Positions 33,158 through 42,272 are shown, counted from the first letter of the stretch. The stretch is 64,000 nt of DNA from an uncultured Eubacteriales bacterium (GCA_900545175.1 UQYF01000006.1:33109-97108); one strand, 5' to 3'. Numbers and translations: made by a program. The notes: generated from the letters alone by a model not told the origin.

Positions 33158-35446
33158 CTAGTTAATTTTTGCCAATTTTGCAAAAGACGCAAACATTTTT
33201 TTCACACCTGCCGTATCGAACTCGACAGTGACTTCAAAATCCCTGCCGCCCGAAACGATATTTTTAACTGTTCCTTCGCCAAACTTGATATGCTTTACTC
33301 TGTCACCCACCGTATAGCCAAGTTCTTCAATGCTTGCCGCAACCTGCGGTGCACCTTTTTTTATGTCGGACATAGACACAGCCGGGCGGTTCCAAACAGC
33401 GCTATTTTTTCTGTCGGGCTGTGCCGGACTGTTCCACGGCAGTGCTTCACGCATTGCTCGCTCAGCCGCCTTAACCTTCTCATCATCAGAAAATGAAGCC
33501 GGTTTTCTTATCCCTTGTCCGGTCTGTGCAATGAGTTCAAACGGAATCTCATTTATAAAGCGTGACTGCTTGCAAAGCATAACTTCCCCTCTTGTCATGC
33601 GCTGCTTTGCCATGCTTAGCACAAGACGTTTTCTTGCTCTTGTGATGCCGACATAGCACAGTCGTCTCTCCTCCTCAATATCGCTCTCATCTCCGGAACT
33701 TATCGCCATATAGCTCGGAAAATTGCCATCCTCCATGCCTGCTAAATACACATTCGGAAATTCAAGTCCCTTTGCACTGTGAAGTGTCATAAGTGATACT
33801 ACATTATTGTTCTCATCCATGTTGTCAATATCCGCCACAAGCGCTACATCCTCAAGGAAACCTGAAAGTGTCGGCATATCTGTGCTCTGTTCATAGGCTG
33901 CTGCCTTGGATATGAGTTCATTTATATTGGACATTCTGTCCGCTATCTCATCCGGCTCATCGTCATCAGCAAGATATTCCTCATATTTTATGCTCTCAAC
34001 GATATCGCTTATAAGCTCCTTTATCGACAGCTGCCCTGCTTTCGCCCTGAATGCGGATATAAGTGTACAAAAGCCATCGAGCTTTCCGACAGTTGCCTTT
34101 GAAAGTGAAGGTATGTCTCTACCGTTAGCCGCAGCCGCATAAAAGCTCATGCCGTTCTCGTCCGAAAAAGCTGCCACCTTCTCTATGGTTGTAGCTCCTA
34201 TTCCGCGCTTCGGAACATTGATTATCCTCCTGACTGCAATCTCATCCCTTGCATTGTCAATCGTCTTTAAGTATGCGAGAACATCCTTTATCTCTTTTCT
34301 AGAATAGAAATTAACGGCACCGTATATTCTGTAAGGAACTCCAAGCTCAACGAATTTTTCTTCTAACGCTCTTGACTGTGCATTGGTTCTGTACAACACT
34401 GCAAAATCATTATATGCTCCGGTCTCGGCTCTTTTCTTTATATCGGATACAATACCGTATGCCTCCTCATATGCTGAATTATATATATTGTATGCAATCC
34501 TTTCTCCTGCTCCTTTGTCAGTCCACAGGCTCTTGTCCTTTCGCCCTTCATTATTCTTGATGACCGCATTAGCCGCATCGAGAATGTTCTGTGTTGAACG
34601 GTAATTCTGCTCAAGCTTTATCACCTTCGCTTCCGGAAAAACGCTCTCAAAATCAAGAATGTTTCTCACATTCGCACCGCGGAATTTGTATATCGACTGG
34701 TCATCATCACCTACAACGCACAGGTTTCTGTATCTTGATGCTAAAAGGCTCACAAGCTTGAACTGTGCCATATTGGTGTCCTGATACTCGTCCACCATAA
34801 TATATCTGAAACGCTCACCATAATAATCAAGAACATCCGGACATGACAGAAAAAGTTCAACCGTCTTACATATAATATCATCAAAATCCAGCGCATTATT
34901 CGCTTTCATCTGCTTCTGATACTCGCGGTAAACTTCGGCTACCATCTTTTTGTGGTAATTAGAGCCTGATTCAAGCTCCATGTCATCAGGACTTTTTAAT
35001 TCGTCCTTCGCTCTTGATATATCCGAGAGCACTGCCCTGTCTTTATATAACTTCGGGTCAAGGTCGAGCTTTTTGAGTATCTGTCTTACAACTGTCTTCT
35101 GGTCGTCAGTGTCATATATCGTAAAGCTGTTAGCGTAGCCGATTCTCTCTATATATCTGCGCAGTATCCGCACACAGGCTGCATGAAATGTCATTATCCA
35201 TGCACCTCCGGCATCCATTCCAAGAAGATTGTCAACTCTCTCCCGCATCTCGGCCGCTGCCTTGTTAGTGAATGTTATCGCAAGAATATTATATGGATTA
35301 ACCTTCTTTTCCTCTATCAAATATGCAATCCTGTGAGTCAGCACACGGGTCTTTCCCGAACCGGCTCCCGCTAAAATAAGCACCGGTCCCTCCGTTGTGA
35401 ACACACCCTGCTTCTGCTGTTCATTTAAAGTATCATAAATGCTCAT
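33158..35446 (-). CDS. pcrA: ATP-dependent DNA helicase PcrA (UvrD family)
   Basis: Superfamily 1A helicase of about 762 residues, the normal PcrA length. Motif I is LAGAGSGKTRVLTHRIAYL, then TFTNKAAAEMRERV, motif II VDEYQDTN, motif III VGDDDQSIYKFRGA, motif IV EQNYRST, motif V TLHSAKGLEFPNVYL and motif VI YVGITRARKRL. The C-terminal Tudor-like tail (YTVGDRVKHIKFGEGTVKNI) is the part of PcrA that binds RNA polymerase. I take the start at 35446 (MSIYDTLNEQQ), where GAGG lies nearby, rather than six codons upstream. It acts in nucleotide excision repair and in clearing replication-transcription conflicts. Confidence 0.97.
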   Translation of the reverse strand: MSIYDTLNEQQKQGVFTTEGPVLILAGAGSGKTRVLTHRIAYLIEEKKVNPYNILAITFTNKAAAEMRERVDNLLGMDAGGAWIMTFHAACVRILRRYIERIGYANSFTIYDTDDQKTVVRQILKKLDLDPKLYKDRAVLSDISRAKDELKSPDDMELESGSNYHKKMVAEVYREYQKQMKANNALDFDDIICKTVELFLSCPDVLDYYGERFRYIMVDEYQDTNMAQFKLVSLLASRYRNLCVVGDDDQSIYKFRGANVRNILDFESVFPEAKVIKLEQNYRSTQNILDAANAVIKNNEGRKDKSLWTDKGAGERIAYNIYNSAYEEAYGIVSDIKKRAETGAYNDFAVLYRTNAQSRALEEKFVELGVPYRIYGAVNFYSRKEIKDVLAYLKTIDNARDEIAVRRIINVPKRGIGATTIEKVAAFSDENGMSFYAAAANGRDIPSLSKATVGKLDGFCTLISAFRAKAGQLSIKELISDIVESIKYEEYLADDDEPDEIADRMSNINELISKAAAYEQSTDMPTLSGFLEDVALVADIDNMDENNNVVSLMTLHSAKGLEFPNVYLAGMEDGNFPSYMAISSGDESDIEEERRLCYVGITRARKRLVLSMAKQRMTRGEVMLCKQSRFINEIPFELIAQTGQGIRKPASFSDDEKVKAAERAMREALPWNSPAQPDRKNSAVWNRPAVSMSDIKKGAPQVAASIEELGYTVGDRVKHIKFGEGTVKNIVSGGRDFEVTVEFDTAGVKKMFASFAKLAKIN

Positions 35447-35475
35447 ACAAATCCTCATTTCCAATCATTTTCGCG

Positions 35476-35526
35476 AAAAAAAGAAGCACCTCGTCAACCG
35501 GTATACCAGTCACACGCGGTGCTTAT
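35476..35526 (-). terminator. Terminator after the PspA-family gene
   Basis: On the minus strand AAGCACC pairs with GGTGCTT as the base of a longer imperfect stem, followed by CTTTTTTT. Confidence 0.8.
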
Positions 35527-35540
35527 GTCAACATATCTGA

Positions 35541-36221
35541 TTAGTTCTGTCCCATCTTAGCCTTTAATGCTGCAAGCTCATCATCGACTTCCGGAGTTGC
35601 AAAGCTGTCATACTTGCGTGCAATGTCGTCAAGTGAATTGACACCCTGGCTGTTAAGCTCTGCCATAGCGTTAGCTTCATCAAGCATCTTGTTAGCTTTA
35701 GCTTCCATCTTGTCAAATGCTGAAAGGTTCTCTGCTGCACCGTCCACGCTTGCACCAATCTTGTTAATCGTCTGCTGTGTCTTAGCAACTGCAATCTTAG
35801 CCTTAATTGCATCTCTTCTGGAATTAAGCTGGCTGATATCGCCGACAAGCTTCTGGTGCATCTGGCGCATCTTGGCTGCATTCTCTGCCGCCATATTGTA
35901 TGTCTCCTGAAGTGAAGTCTGCTTGACAACAAGCTCCTTCTTCTTCATAAGAAATCTCTTGGCATCTTCATCATTGCCTGCAAGAACTGCCTTCTCTGCA
36001 TAGCTCTGCATCTTGGCAACCTCAACCGTACATTCATCTAACTGTCTCTTAGCTTTAGCCTCCTCAGCCATAACGGAAGCTGTCTCCTGCTTAACCTTCG
36101 CTAAATCACTCTCAAGATTGCGAAGATACTGATCTATCATCTTCTCCGGATCCTCTGCCTTGTCAAGAAGTGCATTAATGTTAGCAGCCATTATGTCCTT
36201 GAATCTAGATATAATACCCAT
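35541..36221 (-). CDS. PspA/IM30 family membrane-stress protein
   Basis: A 226-residue coiled-coil protein with the PspA start GIISRFKDIMAANINALLDKAEDPEKM and a continuous heptad-like helix through about residue 190. PspA/Vipp1 proteins assemble into rods or rings on damaged membranes, and the amphipathic first helix is visible here. The length is normal (B. subtilis LiaH and PspA are 225-227). No LiaRS-type regulators or partner genes are nearby. The ribosome binding site is GGAGGG; a candidate promoter is at 36264-36292 and a terminator follows. Confidence 0.94.
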   Translation of the reverse strand: MGIISRFKDIMAANINALLDKAEDPEKMIDQYLRNLESDLAKVKQETASVMAEEAKAKRQLDECTVEVAKMQSYAEKAVLAGNDEDAKRFLMKKKELVVKQTSLQETYNMAAENAAKMRQMHQKLVGDISQLNSRRDAIKAKIAVAKTQQTINKIGASVDGAAENLSAFDKMEAKANKMLDEANAMAELNSQGVNSLDDIARKYDSFATPEVDDELAALKAKMGQN

Positions 36222-36263
36222 TTTCTATTTACCCTCCGAATATTCTAAAATTATTTATCAATA

Positions 36264-36292
36264 ATAATATCACATTGCTAAAAAAAAGTCAC
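36264..36292 (-). promoter_or_regulatory. Candidate promoter of the PspA-family gene
   Basis: On the minus strand GTGACT, a 17-base spacer and TATTAT. It is divergent from the DUF1836 gene promoter at 36332-36360. Confidence 0.4.
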
Positions 36293-36331
36293 GTTAATTC
36301 TATAATTCTGCCACAGCTTATGATGTTTTTC

Positions 36332-36360
36332 TTGTGTTAATGCTGCAATTAGGTTATAAT
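36332..36360 (+). promoter_or_regulatory. Promoter of the DUF1836 gene
   Basis: TTGTGT, a 17-base spacer and consensus TATAAT, 44 bases upstream of the start codon. Confidence 0.65.
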
Positions 36361-36404
36361 GAACTAGACATTAAAACTACGTCATATAGAAAAGAGGTTA
36401 CAAC

Positions 36405-37022
36405 ATGTCACTTGAACATTCAGAATTTTTGGCAGATATGCTTCACAAGCTGGCAAAATTAGATTATATCCGCCCCGGCGAGATTCCAAATATAGATTTA
36501 TATATGGATCAGGTCACAACCTTCATGGATTCACACCTTGAAGCGACCAAGAGAAACGAAGATGATAAGATTCTTACCAAGACCATGATCAATAATTATG
36601 CCAAGAACAACCTTCTTCCGCCCCCTGTGAAGAAGAAATATTCACACGACCACATGATAACACTTATGTTCATCTACTATTTCAAGACTCTCATGTCAAT
36701 CAGTGATATACAGTCAATTCTCAACCCATTGACAGACCGTTTCTTCGGTGGCAGCGGCAGCATCTCACTTGAACACATCTACAAGGAGATTTATCAGGGC
36801 GAACGCGACAGGCTTCCTCAGATAACCAAGGATATCATCTCTATGTTCAAAAAAGCCGAAAACAGTTTTTCCGATGTCAGTGATGAAGAAGAAAAGAAAT
36901 ACCTTCAGACATTTTCCTTCATCTGCTACTTATGCTTCGATATGTATATAAAGAAGGAAATGGTGGAAAATATTATAGATGAGTTCAATTCAGGCAGCGA
37001 AAAGAAAGATAAACAAAAATAA
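36405..37022 (+). CDS. DUF1836 domain protein (probable HTH regulator)
   Basis: A 205-residue protein resembling the DUF1836 family of Firmicutes. Its conserved LTKTMINNYAKNNLLPPPVKKKYSHDHMI region (residues about 64-92) looks like a helix-turn-helix followed by a basic wing, as in MerR-type DNA binding. The rest is helical, with Lys- and Asp-rich C-terminus. The function is not established; a DNA-binding role is inferred. The ribosome binding site is AGAGG. It is one of few plus-strand genes in this part and converges with yerC. Confidence 0.8.
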   Translation: MSLEHSEFLADMLHKLAKLDYIRPGEIPNIDLYMDQVTTFMDSHLEATKRNEDDKILTKTMINNYAKNNLLPPPVKKKYSHDHMITLMFIYYFKTLMSISDIQSILNPLTDRFFGGSGSISLEHIYKEIYQGERDRLPQITKDIISMFKKAENSFSDVSDEEEKKYLQTFSFICYLCFDMYIKKEMVENIIDEFNSGSEKKDKQK

Positions 37023-37054
37023 TACCTGCACCTAGCACTATAATCTGATGGCAT

Positions 37055-37101
37055 AAAAAACATCCCCGGACGTACTTCCAATACATGCACGCCCGGGGAT
37101 A
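37055..37101 (-). terminator. Terminator after the YerC-like gene
   Basis: On the minus strand ATCCCCGGGCGT pairs with ACGTCCGGGGAT over a 20-base loop, followed by GTTTTTT. It lies between convergent genes and may also slow plus-strand transcription, but there is no T tract on that side. Confidence 0.85.
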
Positions 37102-37105
37102 TCTA

Positions 37106-37411
37106 TTACTGCTGTTCATCATCCTTAATATTAAGTCTGTCAAATACCATATCATAAGCATCATTGCCATAGTTAAGTGAGCGGTTGACACGGCTGATTG
37201 TCGCAGTCGATGCACCAGTCTTCTCTGCAATATCAAGATATGTCTTTCTCTGCCTTAACATTCTTGCCACCTCATAACGCTGTGACAATGACAAGAGCTC
37301 ATTGACTGTGCATACATCCTCAAAAAATGCATAATACTCATCAAGATTCTGTAATGTCATAATCGCCTCAAAAAGATGATCTACTGCTTCTGATTTCAAA
37401 TTCTTACCCAT
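37106..37411 (-). CDS. TrpR-like YerC/YecD family regulator
   Basis: A 101-residue protein of the TrpR-superfamily YerC/YecD group. It contains LSLSQRYEVARMLRQRKTYLDIAEKTGASTATISRVNRSLNYG, where ASTATISRVNR is the recognition helix. The acidic tail (LNIKDDEQQ) is common in the family. These are DNA-binding proteins often encoded near pcrA; here pcrA is 1.7 kb away with pspA and the DUF1836 gene between. The ribosome binding site is AAGGAG. A candidate promoter (TGGACT, 17 bases, TAAAAT) lies in the 162-base upstream gap. Confidence 0.92.
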   Translation of the reverse strand: MGKNLKSEAVDHLFEAIMTLQNLDEYYAFFEDVCTVNELLSLSQRYEVARMLRQRKTYLDIAEKTGASTATISRVNRSLNYGNDAYDMVFDRLNIKDDEQQ

Positions 37412-37573
37412 TTTAATACTCCTTCTTTTTTAATTAACTCATGCCTGTAAAACAGACAAATTATATATTAATGTTTTAAATTAAATGCGCATTACTATAA
37501 CAGCACAACAGCATTTTAGCACAATAAAGTTGTGAAGTCCACTAAAATTTGGATAAAATTTAACAAATTTTTA

Positions 37574-38380
37574 TTATAATATAAAGTTTTCAATCGCTAA
37601 AGCGACACCGTCCTCATCATTTCCTGCCGTGATATAATCCGCACAAGCTTTGACTTCCTCTCTTGCGTTAGCCATCGCTATTCCAAGTCCGGCATACTTT
37701 ATCATAGTAAGGTCATTAAAACCATCTCCGCATGCCATAAGCTCTTTTCTGCTGCATCCGATTATATTTAAAAAGCTTTCAAGAGATTTCGCCTTATCGA
37801 TGCCCTTTGGCAGTATCTCAAGAAAATATGGCTCAGAACGGTATACATCCATTCTGCTGCCAAGTGCCGCATGAACCTTTTTCTCAACATAAGCCAGATA
37901 ATCCCCATCGCCAAGCATAAGACACTTATTGATTGGAAAATTGATATGCTCCACAAGATTATCCACCTTCTTTATCCCTAGTCCGTTAATTCGTGCCTCT
38001 ATTGCGAGGAACTCGTCATCCGGGTTCTCTGTTATAAGGTCATCGCCCTCATATGACATTAGGTTCACATTATATTTTCTTGAAAGAGCATATATCTCGG
38101 GCAGATATTCCAGAGGAAGCTTGACGTCATGTATCACTCCACCTGTTCTGCACGAAATAAGCTTTCCTCCGTTAAAAGACAGGATATAACCGTCATTTTT
38201 GTCAAGCTCTAACTCATCTGCAAATGCCCTGATTCCCTGCACCGGCCTGCCTGACGCAATAACAATCTTCACACCCTTTAAAGCCGCATGCGCCACAGCC
38301 TCCTTAGTTCTCTTAGTAATCTGTTTCTTGGAATTTGTCAGTGTTCCGTCTATATCAAGTGCAAGCACCTTGTATGCCAT
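37574..38380 (-). CDS. Cof-type HAD-IIB family phosphatase
   Basis: A 268-residue HAD hydrolase with motif I LALDIDGTLTNSKKQIT (nucleophile Asp10), motif II IASGRP, and the motif III/IV region ACGDGFNDLTMIKYAGLGIAMANA. The C2B cap sits between them (about 85-185). Cof-type enzymes dephosphorylate sugar phosphates, pyridoxal phosphate and similar small metabolites; the substrate here cannot be fixed. The ribosome binding site is GAGGAGG. It is divergent from the orphan solute-binding lipoprotein gene. Confidence 0.93.
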   Translation of the reverse strand: MAYKVLALDIDGTLTNSKKQITKRTKEAVAHAALKGVKIVIASGRPVQGIRAFADELELDKNDGYILSFNGGKLISCRTGGVIHDVKLPLEYLPEIYALSRKYNVNLMSYEGDDLITENPDDEFLAIEARINGLGIKKVDNLVEHINFPINKCLMLGDGDYLAYVEKKVHAALGSRMDVYRSEPYFLEILPKGIDKAKSLESFLNIIGCSRKELMACGDGFNDLTMIKYAGLGIAMANAREEVKACADYITAGNDEDGVALAIENFIL

Positions 38381-38546
38381 AAAATCCTCCTCAGCTTATA
38401 TTTCTATTGTTTTACCACACAAAAGCACATATTACATTAAAACGCTGAAGTAATCAAGTCATTTTTTATGCGGCACATTTTCGTGCAATATCCATATAAT
38501 ATTATCAGATGTCTTTGAGGCACACAGCAAATCAATGGAGGTCAAC

Positions 38547-39551
38547 TTGAAAACGAAAACTTCTTTACTTTTAGCGCTTATCACTATTTTTATCACTGTC
38601 CCAATCCTTTTTTGCAGCTGTAAAAAAAATGACAGCGGATTAAAGGAAATCACACTGAATGAAGTAGCTCATTCCATCTTCTACGCACCTCAGTATGTTG
38701 CAATAGAAAACGGCTACTTTAAGGATGAAGGGATTGATTTAAATCTTGTGACAGGTTTCGGAGCCGATAAAGTTATGACAGCCCTCATATCCGGCGAAGC
38801 ACAGATCGGCTTCATGGGTTCAGAATCATCAATATATGCATACAACGAAGGCAATACGGACTATGCAGTCAATTTTGCACAGCTTACACAGCGCGCAGGC
38901 AACTTTCTTGTAGCCAGAGAGCCCGTTGAAAACTTCTCATGGGATATGTTAAAGGGACACACAATTCTCGGCGGAAGAGCCGGCGGAATGCCTGAGATGG
39001 TTCTTGAATATATCTTAAAAAATAACGGAATAGACATAACATCAGATCTTGAGATAGTCCAGAACATTGACTTCGGTCTTACAAGTGGCGCATTCGCCGG
39101 CGGACAGGGAGATTTCACTGTCGAGTTCGAACCACATGCAACCGCACTTGAAAAAGAAGGCAGCGGATACGTCATCGCAAGTCTCGGTGTGGACAGCGGA
39201 TATGTTCCATACACTGCTTACAGTGCTAAAAAAAGCTATATAGAGAAAAATCCCGACATCATACAAGGCTTTACAAACGCTTTGCAGCGCGGAATGGAAT
39301 ATGTCAACTCACACTCCTCAAAAGACATAGCAAAAATCATCGCTCCGCAATTTCCCGACACTGACATAGACACAATCGCCACTATCGTTGAGCGATACAA
39401 ATCGCAGAATACATGGAAAAACGACCTCGTATTCTCCAATGACAGCTTCACTCTTTTGCAGAATATACTTTTTGAAGCAGGTGTCATAACCGAATACGCT
39501 CCTTACTCTGAGCTTGTCGATACCGGCTTTGCACAAAAAGCCTTAAAATAG
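38547..39551 (+). CDS. Orphan ABC transporter solute-binding lipoprotein (NMT1/SsuA/ThiY-like)
   Basis: A 334-residue lipoprotein with signal KTKTSLLLALITIFITVPIL and lipobox FCSC. The mature part opens ITLNEVAHSIFYAPQYVAIENGYF, the standard beginning of NMT1/THI5- and SsuA-like binding proteins for pyrimidine precursors, sulfonates or similar compounds. The likely start is a TTG at 38547, because GGAGG (38537-38541) lies five bases before it; an ATG at 38535 would begin just upstream of that site. No permease or ATPase gene is next to it and no TPP riboswitch is visible, so partners and ligand are unknown. A hairpin at 39571-39626 ends the transcript. Confidence 0.85.
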   Translation: MKTKTSLLLALITIFITVPILFCSCKKNDSGLKEITLNEVAHSIFYAPQYVAIENGYFKDEGIDLNLVTGFGADKVMTALISGEAQIGFMGSESSIYAYNEGNTDYAVNFAQLTQRAGNFLVAREPVENFSWDMLKGHTILGGRAGGMPEMVLEYILKNNGIDITSDLEIVQNIDFGLTSGAFAGGQGDFTVEFEPHATALEKEGSGYVIASLGVDSGYVPYTAYSAKKSYIEKNPDIIQGFTNALQRGMEYVNSHSSKDIAKIIAPQFPDTDIDTIATIVERYKSQNTWKNDLVFSNDSFTLLQNILFEAGVITEYAPYSELVDTGFAQKALK

Positions 39552-39570
39552 CCACTTATATTCGTAAATC

Positions 39571-39627
39571 GGACTGTAGAAAATACCGGATTGTCATACA
39601 AGCCAATCCGGTATCTTCTACAGTCCT
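39571..39627. terminator. Bidirectional terminator hairpin between convergent genes
   Basis: A stem of about 23 bp: GGACTGTAGAAAATACCGG at 39571-39589 pairs with CCGGTATCTTCTACAGTCC at 39608-39626, with one mismatch, extended inward by ATTG/CAAT. TTTAAA follows on the plus side. The outer strand contains the last codons and stop of the HD-GYP gene. Confidence 0.8.
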
Positions 39628-40868
39628 TTAAACTGCTGATATATATCATTTTCCTGTTTTTTTATCTGTATATACGTTCCAAGTGTCGCATCCTTCTTCT
39701 CTTCAAAGTTAGCAATTATTTTTTCCATATTCTTAACTGCCACACCTACAACCTTTGGGCATATCTTCCCATTGTCGGCATCCGACTGAATTATCGCTTT
39801 TATCTTGTCAATCCCAAATGCCTCCTTGTAGCTTCTCTTGCCATACAATGCGCTCAATATATCCGCAACAGCTACAATTCTCTGCGGTCTTGTAAGCTCG
39901 TCCGCCTTAAGTCCTCTGAAATAACCGCTTCCATCAAGCTTTTCATGGTGCCTTATAGCAATCTCACGCACTTCGTCATCCACAACACCCTTAAGAATAT
40001 GATCAGTAATCTCAACGTGTTTTTTCATAATATCCATCTCTTTGTCCGAGAGCTTTCCTGTAGACTCAAGAATCGAAAGAGGTATGGCAATCTTTCCTAT
40101 ATCGTGCAGAAGTGCGCCATAGTACATGCTATATTTTTCCTGCACCGAAAGATGCATAAGCTCACCGAGCTCCTGTGCAAAAATCGTAGTCGCAAGTGTA
40201 TGTATTACAGTGTACTGGCTTCTGAAATCGATTATATATACAAGCATCTGAAGAAATTTTCTTTTATAATCCTCAGGAAAATCAACCGATGCTATAAGCT
40301 CATCAAGCTCCTTAAGATAATCTTCCTTTTTAAGATTATCAAGGATATTATATTTCGCATTCGCTTTAAGGAAAAGGTTGAGCGACTCAGCGGAAAACTT
40401 AATATTGCGGTACTTTGTCAGATAATCTGCCTCTAATGTACCCGGCATGCTCATCGTGATATCTACCTTGTCAGCCATAAAAAGATATTCCGCAATCCTA
40501 ATATACCTGCTTTTTATCATATAATGCTTATTGTAATCAAGGTGGTGATAAAGCACAATCTCCGCCTTGTCCTTAAGCGGTGACAGATATTTAAGGAAAA
40601 GAAAGCCGAATATCGAGTGCGGCCACACATCCTCCTTCTCAAAATCCGACCAGTGGTCTATATATTCAAGCTTACATGTTCCTATATCATGCAGCATGCC
40701 TATTATAACATAATCTGCCATCTCACGCTTAGTCATCTTACCCTCAGTAAGCAGCATCTTATATAGAATATATGCCGTCCTCTCACTGTGGTGCATCAGA
40801 TTCGGATTTAATATAGAAAATGATTTACGAAGAATATCGTACATATTGCTGCCACTGATTACTGCCAT
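39618..40868 (-). CDS. Tandem HD / HD-GYP domain protein
   Basis: A 416-residue cytoplasmic protein with two HD-type halves. The first (about 20-190) has HSER, H60-D61 in MLHDIGTCK, HSIFG and YHHLDY. The second (about 205-400) is an HD-GYP domain with HDIGK at 255-259 and HHEKLDGSGYF at 307-317, so the GYP triad reads GYF. HD-GYP proteins hydrolyse cyclic di-GMP to GMP or pGpG; retained metal ligands suggest activity, but the altered triad could change specificity or turn it into a sensor. No receiver or membrane domain is present. The ribosome binding site is GGAGG. Its C-terminal codons lie in the shared terminator hairpin. Confidence 0.88.
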   Translation of the reverse strand: MAVISGSNMYDILRKSFSILNPNLMHHSERTAYILYKMLLTEGKMTKREMADYVIIGMLHDIGTCKLEYIDHWSDFEKEDVWPHSIFGFLFLKYLSPLKDKAEIVLYHHLDYNKHYMIKSRYIRIAEYLFMADKVDITMSMPGTLEADYLTKYRNIKFSAESLNLFLKANAKYNILDNLKKEDYLKELDELIASVDFPEDYKRKFLQMLVYIIDFRSQYTVIHTLATTIFAQELGELMHLSVQEKYSMYYGALLHDIGKIAIPLSILESTGKLSDKEMDIMKKHVEITDHILKGVVDDEVREIAIRHHEKLDGSGYFRGLKADELTRPQRIVAVADILSALYGKRSYKEAFGIDKIKAIIQSDADNGKICPKVVGVAVKNMEKIIANFEEKKDATLGTYIQIKKQENDIYQQFKGL

Positions 40869-41145
40869 TCGTTACCTCCAAAAACATATAACAAATATAT
40901 TGTATACCATTAAAATCAAAAGTTCAATCAGTCATTAATACCTGCATGACTAAGACCTTTGGCTCCGGTACATGCCTTACATAAAAGCCGCAGATCATTT
41001 TATGACCTGAACATAACTATTACATTATACAGAAATCTTCCGGATTTTCAACAATTTAGTAAAATTTCATTTGATTGATTACAATGATTAGTCTATAATT
41101 AAGAAGTCCTTGTGGACAAAATCTTATATCTGAAAGGATTTATTT
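40869..41145. other. Divergent intergenic region
   Basis: Gap between the HD-GYP gene and the YhfC-like gene. It contains the plus-strand promoter at 41071-41099 and otherwise AT-rich sequence with a GC-richer patch (40945-41000) of no recognised function. Confidence 0.4.
41071..41099 (+). promoter_or_regulatory. Promoter of the YhfC-like membrane protein gene
   Basis: TTGATT, a 17-base spacer and consensus TATAAT, 46 bases before the start codon. Confidence 0.7.
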
Positions 41146-42078
41146 ATGTATTATGATATTGCAGCCGAGCTTAGCAGCCTGTTTGACTTAAGCCGGACAA
41201 TCCCAAAATTAACTCTTTTTTTCATAGCCGCATCAGGAATATTACTCCTCTGCTCATGTGTCGGTCTTGTCCTTATGACCAAGCGCCATGTCGGACTTCG
41301 ATTTTTCCCTGTGCTTTACGGTGCAACAGCCTACCTTTTATTCTTTGTGATAATAGGAAGCTTTCTCTCCGGGCTTATCTCCCTTACGATTCCCGAAAAC
41401 GCAGGTACAGCCACCATTGCCATAATACGTTTTATTATGCTTTTAGTCACATCCTCGCTCATTGTCGGAGGCCGCTTCTTTGCAATGTGGTTCATCCGCA
41501 AATATTATTCCGAATATTGTGATGCATATGGCATAGGTGTGGGTGTCTCAATCACGGAAGCTATTATAACAGGTATCACAGTCTTCATTAATTATTGTCT
41601 GTGCATAACACTCAATTCGTCAGGACTTGAAGCACTTGTAAACAGCTACGATACTGTCGAGGAGGCAACAGCCCAGCTGAACTCTGTGCTTATTTTCTAT
41701 AACAATCCATCTTACACATACCTGCTTTCAGGCATTGAGAGCATTATGTTTTTAGTGTTCAACACACTTATTTCCGTGATGTTCTACAGTCTGTGGACAG
41801 GAAAGTTAAAGAAAATACATCTGCTGTCCATTATCGGATTACAGACTGCAATATATCTTCCGGGAAGCTTCTACTCGTCAGGAGTAATATTTAACAATAT
41901 AGGCTGCTTTTTAATGGAAGTACTTATCTTCGCCGCATGCACTCTGTTATTCCTAAGAATACACAACACATACTTTAAGAACATCGAACCGCCTGCCGGC
42001 ACACAAAAAGACCAGAACAAAAACAGTTCCAAATCCGGCAAAAAGATGCCTGACTTTAACAAAAATATTAATGTCTGA
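41146..42078 (+). CDS. Polytopic membrane protein, possibly YhfC/PrsW-like
   Basis: A 310-residue protein with seven to eight hydrophobic segments (first about 22-45, then about 56-80, 88-110, 125-150, 190-210, 225-245 and 250-270) and a hydrophilic Lys/Asn-rich tail (about 275-310). The layout resembles YhfC-family membrane proteins, relatives of PrsW-type intramembrane proteases, but I do not see the expected Glu-Glu and His motifs clearly, so activity is doubtful. The ribosome binding site is AAAGGA. The gene stands alone between a promoter and a terminator. Confidence 0.6.
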   Translation: MYYDIAAELSSLFDLSRTIPKLTLFFIAASGILLLCSCVGLVLMTKRHVGLRFFPVLYGATAYLLFFVIIGSFLSGLISLTIPENAGTATIAIIRFIMLLVTSSLIVGGRFFAMWFIRKYYSEYCDAYGIGVGVSITEAIITGITVFINYCLCITLNSSGLEALVNSYDTVEEATAQLNSVLIFYNNPSYTYLLSGIESIMFLVFNTLISVMFYSLWTGKLKKIHLLSIIGLQTAIYLPGSFYSSGVIFNNIGCFLMEVLIFAACTLLFLRIHNTYFKNIEPPAGTQKDQNKNSSKSGKKMPDFNKNINV

Positions 42079-42170
42079 TATGATGTGTCCACGCAATGCA
42101 TCTGTGTGAATCATATTTATCCGGATAATATTCCACAGTTTTAATGTGCAAAATAATTTTCGAGCAAGTA

Positions 42171-42203
42171 AATAGGGATTGCCAAATGGCAATCCCTATT
42201 TTC
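42171..42203. terminator. Bidirectional terminator between the YhfC-like gene and cspA
   Basis: AATAGGGATTGCC pairs with GGCAATCCCTATT over a 4-base loop, a perfect 13-bp stem, followed by TTTC on the plus strand and by TTTAC on the minus strand. It can serve both convergent genes. Confidence 0.8.
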
Positions 42204-42272
42204 ATAATCTCGTTAAGTACAAATACTGCTCTTTTATATATATTAAAAAGGCACACTGTAAAACTTCGTTGA

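Noticed and set aside
39591..40436. A 281-residue open frame on the plus strand
   Set aside because: It is fully antisense to the HD-GYP gene, which has clear conserved motifs. The frame is Leu/Ile/Lys/Tyr-rich without any recognisable domain, as expected from a reversed coding strand.
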